Shown here: one piece after another, positions 1 through 7,012 of the stretch
Layout: each line of letters begins with the position of its first letter
Position numbering within the stretch: position 1 is the stretch's first letter
Origin: Lujinxingia vulgaris
Lineage (GTDB): Bacteria; Myxococcota_A; Bradymonadia; Bradymonadales; Bradymonadaceae
Direction of reading: 5' to 3'
Length of the DNA stretch: 64,000 nucleotides
Assembly: GCF_007997015.1 (NCBI RefSeq)
Contig: NZ_VOSM01000007.1
Location: 1-64,000, forward strand
Position numbers and translations under genes: made by a program
Notes under the pieces: model-generated
Told to the model about the DNA's origin: nothing
Seen by the model: only the letters and a program-made list of their open reading frames with translations
The model's database searches: none

Positions 1-35
1 TATCCCATCGTACAACCCTTATATCGCCCCACGAA

Positions 36-224
36 GTTCACGTTTGGTTGAGGCGACAACTATCCTGACAGAGGGGGTTGGCACGTTTGTGATGAACGTG
101 TTCACGGGTGAACGTCTTGATCACCGCGTAGTTTGTGGCTTTTGAGCGACCGTCGGTCGTTGTGTAGGTGACCCACGGTCATCGTGCGGGTGACCGTGGG
201 TCGGTGGTTGTATGACCGTCGGTG
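36..224. promoter_or_regulatory. parC upstream region with palindromic elements
   Basis: This non-coding stretch ahead of parC carries two kinds of inverted element. A perfect 6-2-6 palindrome, GTTCAC-gg-GTGAAC, lies at 100-113, and its half-site GTTCACG also occurs at 36-42. Then come four copies of a GACC-n3-GGTC-type core at 148-158 (gaccgtcggtc), 170-180 (inverted, gacccacggtc), 192-202 (gaccgtgggtc) and 214-224 (degenerate). The same core recurs downstream of parC, at 5708 and as an array at 17080-17335. Whether these sites act as operators is inference. No confident -35/-10 pair was recognised. Confidence 0.5.
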
Positions 225-372
225 GGGTTTGAGTGTTCGCCGGCCCTGCGGTTGTCAGCATGCCCTCGCGATGATAACACTCGCGCCCCGGGCCGATGCG
301 CCCGAATCCGTGGAAGTCGTGGTATTACAAGGGGATGAGGCCCTTTTGGGCCCCCTGGCGAGACGAGATACG

Positions 373-2733
373 ATGCCGACCCAGCCTACCGATGTGGCGC
401 TGCATAAAACAGCGCAAGAGCGCTACCTGAACTACGCGATGAGCGTGATCACCAGCCGCGCGCTCCCCGATGTGCGCGACGGCTTAAAGCCGGTGCAGCG
501 ACGTATTCTCTACGCGATGTACGCCAACCTGCGCCTGACCCACGACGCCAAATACCGCAAGAGCGCGGCCATCGTCGGTGAGGTCATGGGGAAGTACCAC
601 CCCCACGGCGACCAGTCGATCTATGACGCGATGGTGCGTATGGCGCAGGACTTCTCGCTGCGCTACCCGCTGGTCGATGGTCACGGCAACTTCGGTTCGG
701 TCGACGGCGATAGCGCCGCGGCGATGCGTTATACCGAGGCGCGCATGATGCCGCTGGCCTCGGAGCTGCTCGACGAGATCAAGAAGCAGACGGTGGCCTT
801 TCGCCCCAACTACGACGGCACCGTCCAGGAGCCGGTGGTGCTCCCGGCCCAGGTGCCCAACCTGCTCATCAACGGTGCCACGGGCATTGCCGTAGGCATG
901 GCTACAAACATCCCGCCGCATAACCTGGGGGAGGTGGTCGACGCGCTCATCGCCATGATCGATCGCCCCGAGATCTCCATCGACGAGATGGTCGGGGCCA
1001 TTGTCAAAGGCCCGGATTTTCCCACCGGCGGGGTGCTCCTCAACGATGAGGAGGAGCTGCGCGAGATCTACCACAACGGCAGCGGCACGCTGATCACCCG
1101 CGCCCAGTGGGAGATCGAGCGCGACGGGCAGCGCCGCTACATCGTCGTCACCTCGATCCCGTATTACGTCAACAAGGCGACACTCATCGAGAAGATCGCC
1201 GAGCATATCATTCAGGAAAAGCTCCCGCAGGTGGTCGATGTTCGTGACGAGTCCACCAACGATGTGCGGGTGGTCATGGAACTCAAACGCGGCGCCGATG
1301 CCGACGTGGCCATGGCGTACCTCTTTAAGCACACCCCGCTCGAGGATCGTTTTCACGTAAACCTGACCTGCCTTGTGCCCTCGGAGAACCCCGATGTGGC
1401 ACAGCCGGCCCGGGTCGACCTGAAGATGATGCTGCGCTACTTCCTGGACTTCCGCATGGAGGTCGTGACCCGGCGCATCCGCTTTGAGCTTGAACAACTC
1501 CTGCGTCGCATTCACATCCTGGAGGGCTTTGAGACGATCTTCGGCGATCTCGATGAGGCCATCCGCCTGATTCGCGCTTCCGAAGGAAAGGCGGACGCCG
1601 CCCAGAAGTTGATGGCCCATTTCGGCATCGACGCCGAGCAGACCGAAGCCATTCTCGAGACCAAGCTCTACCGTCTGGCCAAGCTGGAGATCGAGCTTAT
1701 CCGCGCCGAGCTTGCCGAGAAGCGCGCCCAGGCCGCCAAACTGCAGGGCCTGCTCGACGATGAGGGTAAGCGCTGGAAGGTGGTTCGTGGCGAGCTGGTA
1801 GCCATCCGCGGGGCCTACGGCGATGTGCGCCGTACCCTGGTCGACGCGCCTGTCAAAGAGCTTGAATACTCCGAAGAGGCCTACATCATCGCCGAGCAGT
1901 GCTGGGTGATGGTCTCGCGTGAGGGTCGTATCAAGCGTCAGAAGTCCTACACCGACCTCTCCACCATTCGCGTCCGCGAGGGTGATCAGATGGGCTGGGT
2001 GCTGCCGGGGAGCACCCGCGACACGGTGATCTTCTTCACCAACATGGGCCGCGGTTACACCATGCGCATCGACGATGTGCCGGCGACCTCCGGTTACGGC
2101 GATCCGGTACAGGCGAGCTTCGATTTTGATGATGGCGAGCGCGTCGTCGGCGTGGTCACAAGTGATAAGCGCATGCTGCGTACGATGGCTCCCGACCAGC
2201 CTTCACTCGTCGGCGACGAGGAGAGCGATGAGGGAGATGTCCAGATGGTGGCGATCAGTCGCAGCGGGCAGTCATTGCGCTTCTCGCTTGAGAGCTACAC
2301 CGATCCTTCTACCGTCAAAGGTCGACTCTTTATGCGCCTGGACAAGGGCGATGAGGTCGTCAACGTCGAGAACTGCGACGGCTCGGAGCTGGTGGCGTTG
2401 GCCAGCCGCGATGGCCGCGGGCTGATGTTCCAGGTTCGCGAGATCTCGCACGTGAAGGGGCCGGCCAAGGGCGTGCGCGCCATCGCCCTGGAGGGCAAAG
2501 ACGCGGTGCTCGACTTTACGCTCTGCCGCGAGCGCCTGGACGGCCTGGAGGTGGAGACCAACCGCGGCGCCCGTGAGATCATTCGGGCTACCAAGGCTCA
2601 GTACGCGCCCACATCGCGCGGCAATAAGGGCAAACTCATCATTCAGCGCGGGCACCTCATTCGCTCGCACCGCCCGCCGGTCGAGATCGTGCTCGGCGAT
2701 GATGATGACGGTGACGGGGGCGAAGAAGAGTAA
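373..2733 (+). CDS. parC: DNA topoisomerase IV subunit A (type IIA topoisomerase A subunit)
   Basis: This is the breakage-reunion subunit of a type IIA topoisomerase, which decatenates or relaxes DNA with a ParE/GyrB partner not found in this window. The 786-aa protein starts at the ATG at 373, where homology begins ([20 protein letters not shown]); the frame is open back to 184, but that part looks non-coding. The catalytic Tyr is about residue 120, in [10 protein letters not shown]. The C-terminal half carries beta-pinwheel-type sequence but no QRRGGRG GyrA box, which favours ParC over GyrA, although the two cannot be fully separated here. In the quinolone-determining stretch [12 protein letters not shown], the usual Ser/Thr after HPHGD is Gln81. 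Confidence 0.85.
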   Translation: MPTQPTDVALHKTAQERYLNYAMSVITSRALPDVRDGLKPVQRRILYAMYANLRLTHDAKYRKSAAIVGEVMGKYHPHGDQSIYDAMVRMAQDFSLRYPLVDGHGNFGSVDGDSAAAMRYTEARMMPLASELLDEIKKQTVAFRPNYDGTVQEPVVLPAQVPNLLINGATGIAVGMATNIPPHNLGEVVDALIAMIDRPEISIDEMVGAIVKGPDFPTGGVLLNDEEELREIYHNGSGTLITRAQWEIERDGQRRYIVVTSIPYYVNKATLIEKIAEHIIQEKLPQVVDVRDESTNDVRVVMELKRGADADVAMAYLFKHTPLEDRFHVNLTCLVPSENPDVAQPARVDLKMMLRYFLDFRMEVVTRRIRFELEQLLRRIHILEGFETIFGDLDEAIRLIRASEGKADAAQKLMAHFGIDAEQTEAILETKLYRLAKLEIELIRAELAEKRAQAAKLQGLLDDEGKRWKVVRGELVAIRGAYGDVRRTLVDAPVKELEYSEEAYIIAEQCWVMVSREGRIKRQKSYTDLSTIRVREGDQMGWVLPGSTRDTVIFFTNMGRGYTMRIDDVPATSGYGDPVQASFDFDDGERVVGVVTSDKRMLRTMAPDQPSLVGDEESDEGDVQMVAISRSGQSLRFSLESYTDPSTVKGRLFMRLDKGDEVVNVENCDGSELVALASRDGRGLMFQVREISHVKGPAKGVRAIALEGKDAVLDFTLCRERLDGLEVETNRGAREIIRATKAQYAPTSRGNKGKLIIQRGHLIRSHRPPVEIVLGDDDDGDGGEEE

Positions 2734-2772
2734 GCGCGTCCGCGAGCTCCTCACGCCACTACACGTTGAGAA

Positions 2773-2810
2773 AATAACCTCGCCGCGGGCCGCGGTGGGG
2801 TTATTTTTTT
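2773..2810 (+). terminator. rho-independent terminator of parC
   Basis: The arms AATAACC...GGTTATT extend through a GC-rich core (CCGCGG repeats) with two possible G-U wobbles. They are followed by a run of seven T. The hairpin lies 40 bp after the parC stop. Confidence 0.85.
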
Positions 2811-2887
2811 GCCGGACGATGCAGGAGATGGGGATGTGGGGAGATGTCGTAAAACGTGGGAAAGGTACGTGTTTTCAACACGTTAAT

Positions 2888-2925
2888 GTGACCCACGGTC
2901 ACTTGATTAGGTGACCGTGGGTCAC
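2888..2925. repeat. perfect inverted pair of the 15-bp GTGACC motif
   Basis: GTGACCCACGGTCAC (2888-2902) and its exact reverse complement GTGACCGTGGGTCAC (2911-2925) are separated by 8 bp (ttgattag). Each arm is itself a 6-3-6 imperfect palindrome. The pair lies between the parC terminator and the next lipoprotein gene. It could be a double protein-binding site or a transcribed hairpin; there is no T run after it. Confidence 0.75.
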
Positions 2926-3087
2926 TATAGAGGGGGCGCGCAGGGCCCTTAGTCCGCGCTCCGGAAGCCAGAGGTTGCATCCTCGGCGGTGATCGCCGAT
3001 AAGGCGCCTGCGGCTGCCCCGGGGCGGCGCATATCCGACGCACGATTGGGAAGCAGGTCGACAGCAACGGTTCATAAGGAGTCTGAG

Positions 3088-5247
3088 ATGATGTTGAGAC
3101 GCAAAACTTTGGCGATGCTCGCTGCACTCTCACTTGCTGCGGGAGCAGCGGCGTGTGGTGATACCGATGATCCCTCTCCCACTCCCCTGCCCGACGCGGG
3201 CGAAGATGTGGGGCCCGATGCTGAGCTCGACACCGATCCCGACCCCGATGTGGAAGAGGACGTCGATGTCGATCCCGATCCCGACACCGACGTGGATCCC
3301 GATCCGGTCGCGACCCCGACCGCCGGCGACCTGGTGATCACCGAGCTCATGAAGCAGCCCACCGAGGTTGCTGCCTTTGAAGGCCAGTGGGTGGAGCTGC
3401 TCAATACCAGCGACGCCGAGCTTGAGCTTGAGGGCTGCGCGCTCGGAAGCTCCTCGCTTGATGAAGCAGTGGTTATCGGTGAGTCGCTTACCGTGGAGTC
3501 GGGCGGCTACCTCACCCTTGCCGCCAGCGCCAACGCTGGCTTCGACGCTGACTTCATCCTCGAAGGCCTCGTGCTCGCTGAGGGCGAGGGCTCGGTCTCG
3601 CTGGATTGCGACGGCACGACCATCACCGAGGTCGCCTACGACGCCGGTGAGAGCTACCCCTCGGTGGCCGGTGCCAGCTTGAGCCGTGACCCGGCCTTCA
3701 ACGGCGCCACCGACGACTCCGGCGACTACTGGTGCGCCGCGACCGCCGCCTACAACGGTGCCGACCTGGGTACCCCCGGCGCGGCCAACCCGAGCTGCGG
3801 CGAAGCACCTGACGCCAGCGCCGCCATCGCCGACCTGCTGCTCAACGGTCCGGGCGATGATGGCAAGCTCATCGAAGGCGCCACCGTCACCTACGTGCGT
3901 CCGCTGGTGGGCGTCGACGCTGCCGGCTTCTTCGTGCAGAGCCGTCCCGAAGGCCCCGCGCTCTTTGTCGCCGTGGCCGAGGGCGAGACGATGCCCGTTG
4001 CGGTCAACGATGTGGTCAGCTTCCTGGCCACCTCGGTCGTCTCCAACGGCGGCGCGACCTGGGTCGATGGGTTTGAATCGCTGACCGTCGATGCCTCCAA
4101 CGGCAATCGCGACGCGCTGGTCACCGACCTGAGCGCCGCCACCGATCTCGTCAGCTCGCTCAACAGCTACACCCACCGCATCGTCAGCGCCTCGATGACG
4201 ATCAGCGGCGACCTTCTGACCTTCGCCGGTCCCGGCCATCAGGCCTACCCGGTGGCCACCGAAGGACTCGCCGAGGGCGCTCAGCTCCGCATGGCGACTG
4301 AACTTCGCCAGGCCTTCGGCCTTGAGCAGGGCTGCGAAGTTGATCTGAGCATGACCCCGCTGTGGCGCTTTGAAGAGACCCCGCAGTTTATGGTCTACGA
4401 CGCCACCGAGCTTGACGTGAGCGCCTGCCCCGAACTCACCGTGGTCAGCGCGACTTCCACCAGCGCCACGCAGGTCGAACTCGTACTCACCCGCGCGCTC
4501 GGCCCGATCCTGGGCGACGGCTCGCAGTTCACCATCGACGGCCTCACCGTCACCGGTGCCGTCGTCGATGGCCCCAAAGTCATCCTGACCACCGAGGAGC
4601 AGACCTCGGCCGCCGAGTACACCGTGGAACTCGACGACAGCCTCACCGACATCTTCGGTGCGACGATCGCCGCCGACGCCAGCGCCACCTTCACCGGTTT
4701 TGTGGCTCTGGAGCTTGTGATCAGCGAAGTGATGGCGCGCTTCACGGGCGGAAACGGCGACCCGGGTGAGTACATTGAACTCTATAATCCGGGCACCGAA
4801 AATTTCGACCTCGGCGGATGCGTCGTGAGTAAAGTAAAAACTGATGGAAGTGGTGCCGGTGACTTTACTATCGAAGAGGGTGTCAGCGTGCCAGCCGGTA
4901 GTTACGCACTCTTCGCTTCAAGTGAAGACGCTGGTGCCGCGCTCAGCGAACATGTAGCTCAAGTACTCAGCGGGTTTATTCTCAACAACAATCCAATGGT
5001 CTACTCCGTGTCCTGTGCTGGTGAGGTGCTTGATGAACTCACTACCCCCGGCCCCCAGCTGGGTCGCTCCTTCCAGAAGGACACCGATAGCCTGGTGACC
5101 CCGAACCCTGCTGGAAGCTACTCCAGTGACGTGTGGTGCTTTACGCCGGGCGCCGAGGGTGATGAGTACGTCGTTCACATCAATACCAACGGCGAAGCCG
5201 AGTTGAAATTCGGCACCCCCGGCACGGCCAACCTCGCCTGCGACTGA
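3088..5247 (+). CDS. Lipoprotein with two lamin-tail (LTD) domains
   Basis: This is an exported 719-aa lipoprotein. The start at 3088 follows an AAGGAG ribosome site with 6 nt spacing. The signal peptide ends in the lipobox AAAC, followed by an Asp/Pro-rich linker (about residues 30-80) of alternating DPDPD type. An LTD-like domain begins at about residue 82 (LVITELMKQP, then QWVELLNTSD and LEGCALG). A second begins at about residue 543 (LVISEVM, then GEYIELYNPG and LGGCVVSK). LTD domains on bacterial exported proteins are usually surface or adhesive modules; the role here is unknown. The segment around 4770-5040 is noticeably more AT-rich than the rest of the gene. Confidence 0.85.
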   Translation: MMLRRKTLAMLAALSLAAGAAACGDTDDPSPTPLPDAGEDVGPDAELDTDPDPDVEEDVDVDPDPDTDVDPDPVATPTAGDLVITELMKQPTEVAAFEGQWVELLNTSDAELELEGCALGSSSLDEAVVIGESLTVESGGYLTLAASANAGFDADFILEGLVLAEGEGSVSLDCDGTTITEVAYDAGESYPSVAGASLSRDPAFNGATDDSGDYWCAATAAYNGADLGTPGAANPSCGEAPDASAAIADLLLNGPGDDGKLIEGATVTYVRPLVGVDAAGFFVQSRPEGPALFVAVAEGETMPVAVNDVVSFLATSVVSNGGATWVDGFESLTVDASNGNRDALVTDLSAATDLVSSLNSYTHRIVSASMTISGDLLTFAGPGHQAYPVATEGLAEGAQLRMATELRQAFGLEQGCEVDLSMTPLWRFEETPQFMVYDATELDVSACPELTVVSATSTSATQVELVLTRALGPILGDGSQFTIDGLTVTGAVVDGPKVILTTEEQTSAAEYTVELDDSLTDIFGATIAADASATFTGFVALELVISEVMARFTGGNGDPGEYIELYNPGTENFDLGGCVVSKVKTDGSGAGDFTIEEGVSVPAGSYALFASSEDAGAALSEHVAQVLSGFILNNNPMVYSVSCAGEVLDELTTPGPQLGRSFQKDTDSLVTPNPAGSYSSDVWCFTPGAEGDEYVVHINTNGEAELKFGTPGTANLACD

Positions 5248-5297
5248 GTTTTAATCACCGGCGCGCCCAGACGGGCGCGTAAGTGAGGTTGCAAAAA

Positions 5298-5335
5298 AGC
5301 CCCCGCACAGCTTCGGCTGTACGGGGGCTTTTTCA
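5298..5335 (+). terminator. rho-independent terminator with UUCG loop
   Basis: A 14-bp stem with one mismatch (AGCCCCCG... / ...CGGGGGCT) is closed by a TTCG tetraloop and followed by TTTTT. It ends the lamin-tail lipoprotein transcript about 50 bp after its stop. Confidence 0.9.
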
Positions 5336-5432
5336 TTCAGCTCTCGCGGCCGTCAAAACACTCGTCGCCGACACGGTGCATCGGGGGTGGATGGAAAACC
5401 TCAAAAGGGAGAGTGGCGACTATTGTCTGGAC

Positions 5433-5622
5433 AAAAAAAAGCCCCCAGGGGTTGCCTGGGGGCGATGAGCTTCGCCTGGGGGGGAGAAGCGAAGCTCGAA
5501 AAAGTGGCCAGCCCGCCTGGGGGGGGAAGCGGGCTGACCGGGGTGCCGAGCGTGCTCACTTAAAGAAGGAGCTGGATCCTTCCGTGAGGGGGGGATCACG
5601 TTGAAGGATCGCGCCCGACACA
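5433..5622 (-). ncRNA. Candidate small RNA with three C-rich apical loops
   Basis: Read on the minus strand, a transcript of about 190 nt would fold into three hairpins followed by a terminator. Hairpin 1 is 5610-5575: stem GATCCTTC/GAAGGATC plus CGTGA/TCACG, loop TCCCCCCC. Hairpin 2 is 5536-5509: stem CAGCCCGC/GCGGGCTG, loop TTCCCCCCCCAG. Hairpin 3 is 5497-5467: stem GAGCTTCGC/GCGAAGCTC, loop TTCTCCCCCCCAG. The end is a GCCCCCAGG/CCTGGGGGC stem (5463-5441) followed by eight T (5440-5433). A promoter-like pair sits just upstream. The stems differ in sequence while the C-run loops are kept. C-rich loops in bacterial sRNAs commonly bind G-rich Shine-Dalgarno regions; that role is inference here. 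No ORF in the region looks real. Confidence 0.6.
5441..5463 (-). terminator. terminator of the candidate C-loop sRNA
   Basis: On the minus strand, the 9-bp stem GCCCCCAGG/CCTGGGGGC is followed by TTTTTTTT (plus-strand A run 5433-5440). There is no protein gene on this strand nearby to account for it. Confidence 0.75.
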
Positions 5623-5628
5623 ATCCGG

Positions 5629-5657
5629 AAGATATCTCCGGTGAGGGGGGCGGTCAA
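5629..5657 (-). promoter_or_regulatory. putative sigma70-type promoter of the C-loop sRNA
   Basis: On the minus strand there is TTGACC (5657-5652), a 17-bp spacer, then TATCTT (5634-5629), which would place initiation near 5622. A copy of the 15-bp palindrome (5708-5722) lies about 50 bp upstream of the -35 and could be an upstream regulatory site. Confidence 0.45.
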
Positions 5658-5707
5658 GTCTTTTTTGTAATTTTCCACCAAGACTGGATTAAGATTTCCG
5701 CATCGAA

Positions 5708-5722
5708 GTGACCGTGGGTCAC
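5708..5722. repeat. solitary copy of GTGACCGTGGGTCAC
   Basis: This is an exact 15-bp copy of the motif found flanking parC and, as its 11-bp core, in the 17080 array. It lies in a non-coding stretch between the candidate sRNA and the cysteine-rich gene, so it could serve either divergent unit. Confidence 0.7.
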
Positions 5723-5897
5723 GAGAAGTCGCTATTTTCTGCGGGAATCGAGTCTTTGACTGTGGTATGAGCGCCCTGCAAAAAACCTGCGGAAGACGAT
5801 CTTTTACAACGCTCGGCACAGGCTTCATCCCTTCACCAGCGTCCTTTTGGTGATCGCATCGGGGAGGGAGCGATCGCCCGGGCGTCGAAAACGCGAG

Positions 5898-6335
5898 ATG
5901 ATGATGAGCGACATCCCTCTAGATCAGCGTGGCTTTGAGAAGGCGTTGAGTGAGCTCGTACGCAACTACCGCGCTACCACCGCTGGCGAGGCCTCCTACC
6001 ACTCCGATGACAGCGTGCGCTGCCACCATTGCATGTTTACCACCGGCAGCACCGACTGCTCCTTCTGCACCTACTGTCGCGACTGCACAGACTGCACCTA
6101 CTGCACCCAGTGCACCGAGTGCGAGCACTGCCACCAGTCGAGCTATTGCGTGCGCTCGAAGCGCTGCGCCAACAGCTCCTACCTGATCTTGAGCGAAGAC
6201 TGCACCGACTGCGTCTTCTGCTTCGGGTGCGTGGGGCTGGTGAAAAAAGAGTTTCACATCCTCAACCAGAAGTTCTCACGCGACCGCTACTTCAAGCTCG
6301 TCAAGGAGCTGAAGGCGGCGCTCAAGATCGCCTGA
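5898..6335 (+). CDS. Small cysteine-rich period-3 repeat protein
   Basis: This is a 145-aa protein with no signal peptide. Its middle (about residues 40-110) holds 17 Cys, nine of them consecutive at exact CxxC spacing (CSFCTYCRDCTDC and on). Every other Cys-to-Cys distance is also a multiple of three (6, 9 or 12), and the in-register positions lacking Cys are mostly Ser or Thr. That suggests a regular solenoid rather than separate zinc ribbons. The tail (FGCVGLVKKEFHILNQKF) resembles, from memory, Cys-rich hypothetical proteins of candidate-phyla bacteria ending in YCILNKQY-like motifs. Three ATGs in a row (5898, 5901, 5904) leave the start uncertain, and no strong ribosome site is seen. Function unknown; metal or Fe-S binding is possible. 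Confidence 0.75.
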   Translation: MMMSDIPLDQRGFEKALSELVRNYRATTAGEASYHSDDSVRCHHCMFTTGSTDCSFCTYCRDCTDCTYCTQCTECEHCHQSSYCVRSKRCANSSYLILSEDCTDCVFCFGCVGLVKKEFHILNQKFSRDRYFKLVKELKAALKIA

Positions 6336-6367
6336 TCGCCATCGCCACTTAAATTGAGGGGGGCGAG

Positions 6368-6397
6368 TTGACATGCTGCTCAGGTGCACAGTATTTC
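6368..6397 (+). promoter_or_regulatory. putative promoter of mogA
   Basis: TTGACA (6368-6373) and TATTTC (6392-6397) are separated by 18 bp. Initiation near 6404 leaves a short leader to the GTG start at 6464. Confidence 0.4.
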
Positions 6398-6463
6398 GTC
6401 CTGTAAGAAATGGCGCGTGTGAACCCGGGGGCTACCGCTCCTGCGACCAGTGTGGGAGGCGAT

Positions 6464-7012
6464 GTGAGCGACAGTTTGAAAGTCGGTGTGGTGACGGTAA
6501 GCGACCGCGCCAGCCGCGGCGATTATGAAGACATCAGCGGTCCGGCCATTGAGGCCTGGCTCACGCGCGCGTTGACCTCCCCATTTGAAGCGCACACGCG
6601 CCTGGTGCCCGATGAGCGCGAGCAGATCGGCCAGGCGATTGTCGAGCTCTGCGATGAGGTCGGCTGCCAGCTGGTGCTGACCACCGGCGGCACCGGGCCG
6701 GCTGTGCGCGACGTGACCCCGGAGGCTACCCTGGATGTGGCCGACCGGGAGATGCCCGGCTTTGGCGAGCGCATGCGCCAGATAAGCCTCAAGTATGTGC
6801 CCACGGCCATCCTCTCGCGTCAGGTGGGCGCGCTTCGCGGCCGCTCGCTCATCATCAACCTGCCCGGCAGCCCGCGCTCCATCGCCGAGATCCTCGATGA
6901 ACTCTTTGAGGCCATCCCTTACTGCATCGAGCTGATGGACGGCCCGATCATTGAGACCGATCCGGAGGTTGTCGTGGCGTTTCGACCCAAAAAGAAAAAG
7001 GCCACCCCGTGA
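6464..7012 (+). CDS. mogA: Molybdopterin adenylyltransferase MogA
   Basis: MogA adenylylates molybdopterin before molybdenum insertion, the last common step of Moco synthesis. The protein (182 aa) follows E. coli MogA closely from memory: VGVVTVSDRAS at the N-terminus, LVLTTGGTGPAVRDVTPEAT, DREMPGFGERMRQISL, TAILSRQVG and AFRPK at the end. I chose the GTG at 6464 because it matches the E. coli N-terminus and follows GGGAGG (spacing about 4-5 nt). An upstream ATG at 6410 would add 18 residues. The last bases overlap the GTG of the helicase gene (GTGA), so the two are probably cotranscribed. Confidence 0.9.
   Translation: MSDSLKVGVVTVSDRASRGDYEDISGPAIEAWLTRALTSPFEAHTRLVPDEREQIGQAIVELCDEVGCQLVLTTGGTGPAVRDVTPEATLDVADREMPGFGERMRQISLKYVPTAILSRQVGALRGRSLIINLPGSPRSIAEILDELFEAIPYCIELMDGPIIETDPEVVVAFRPKKKKATP

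Noticed and set aside
5556-5828. 90-aa minus-strand ORF in the sRNA region
   Set aside because: No ribosome site and no coding character; it runs across the proposed promoter and a structured hairpin.
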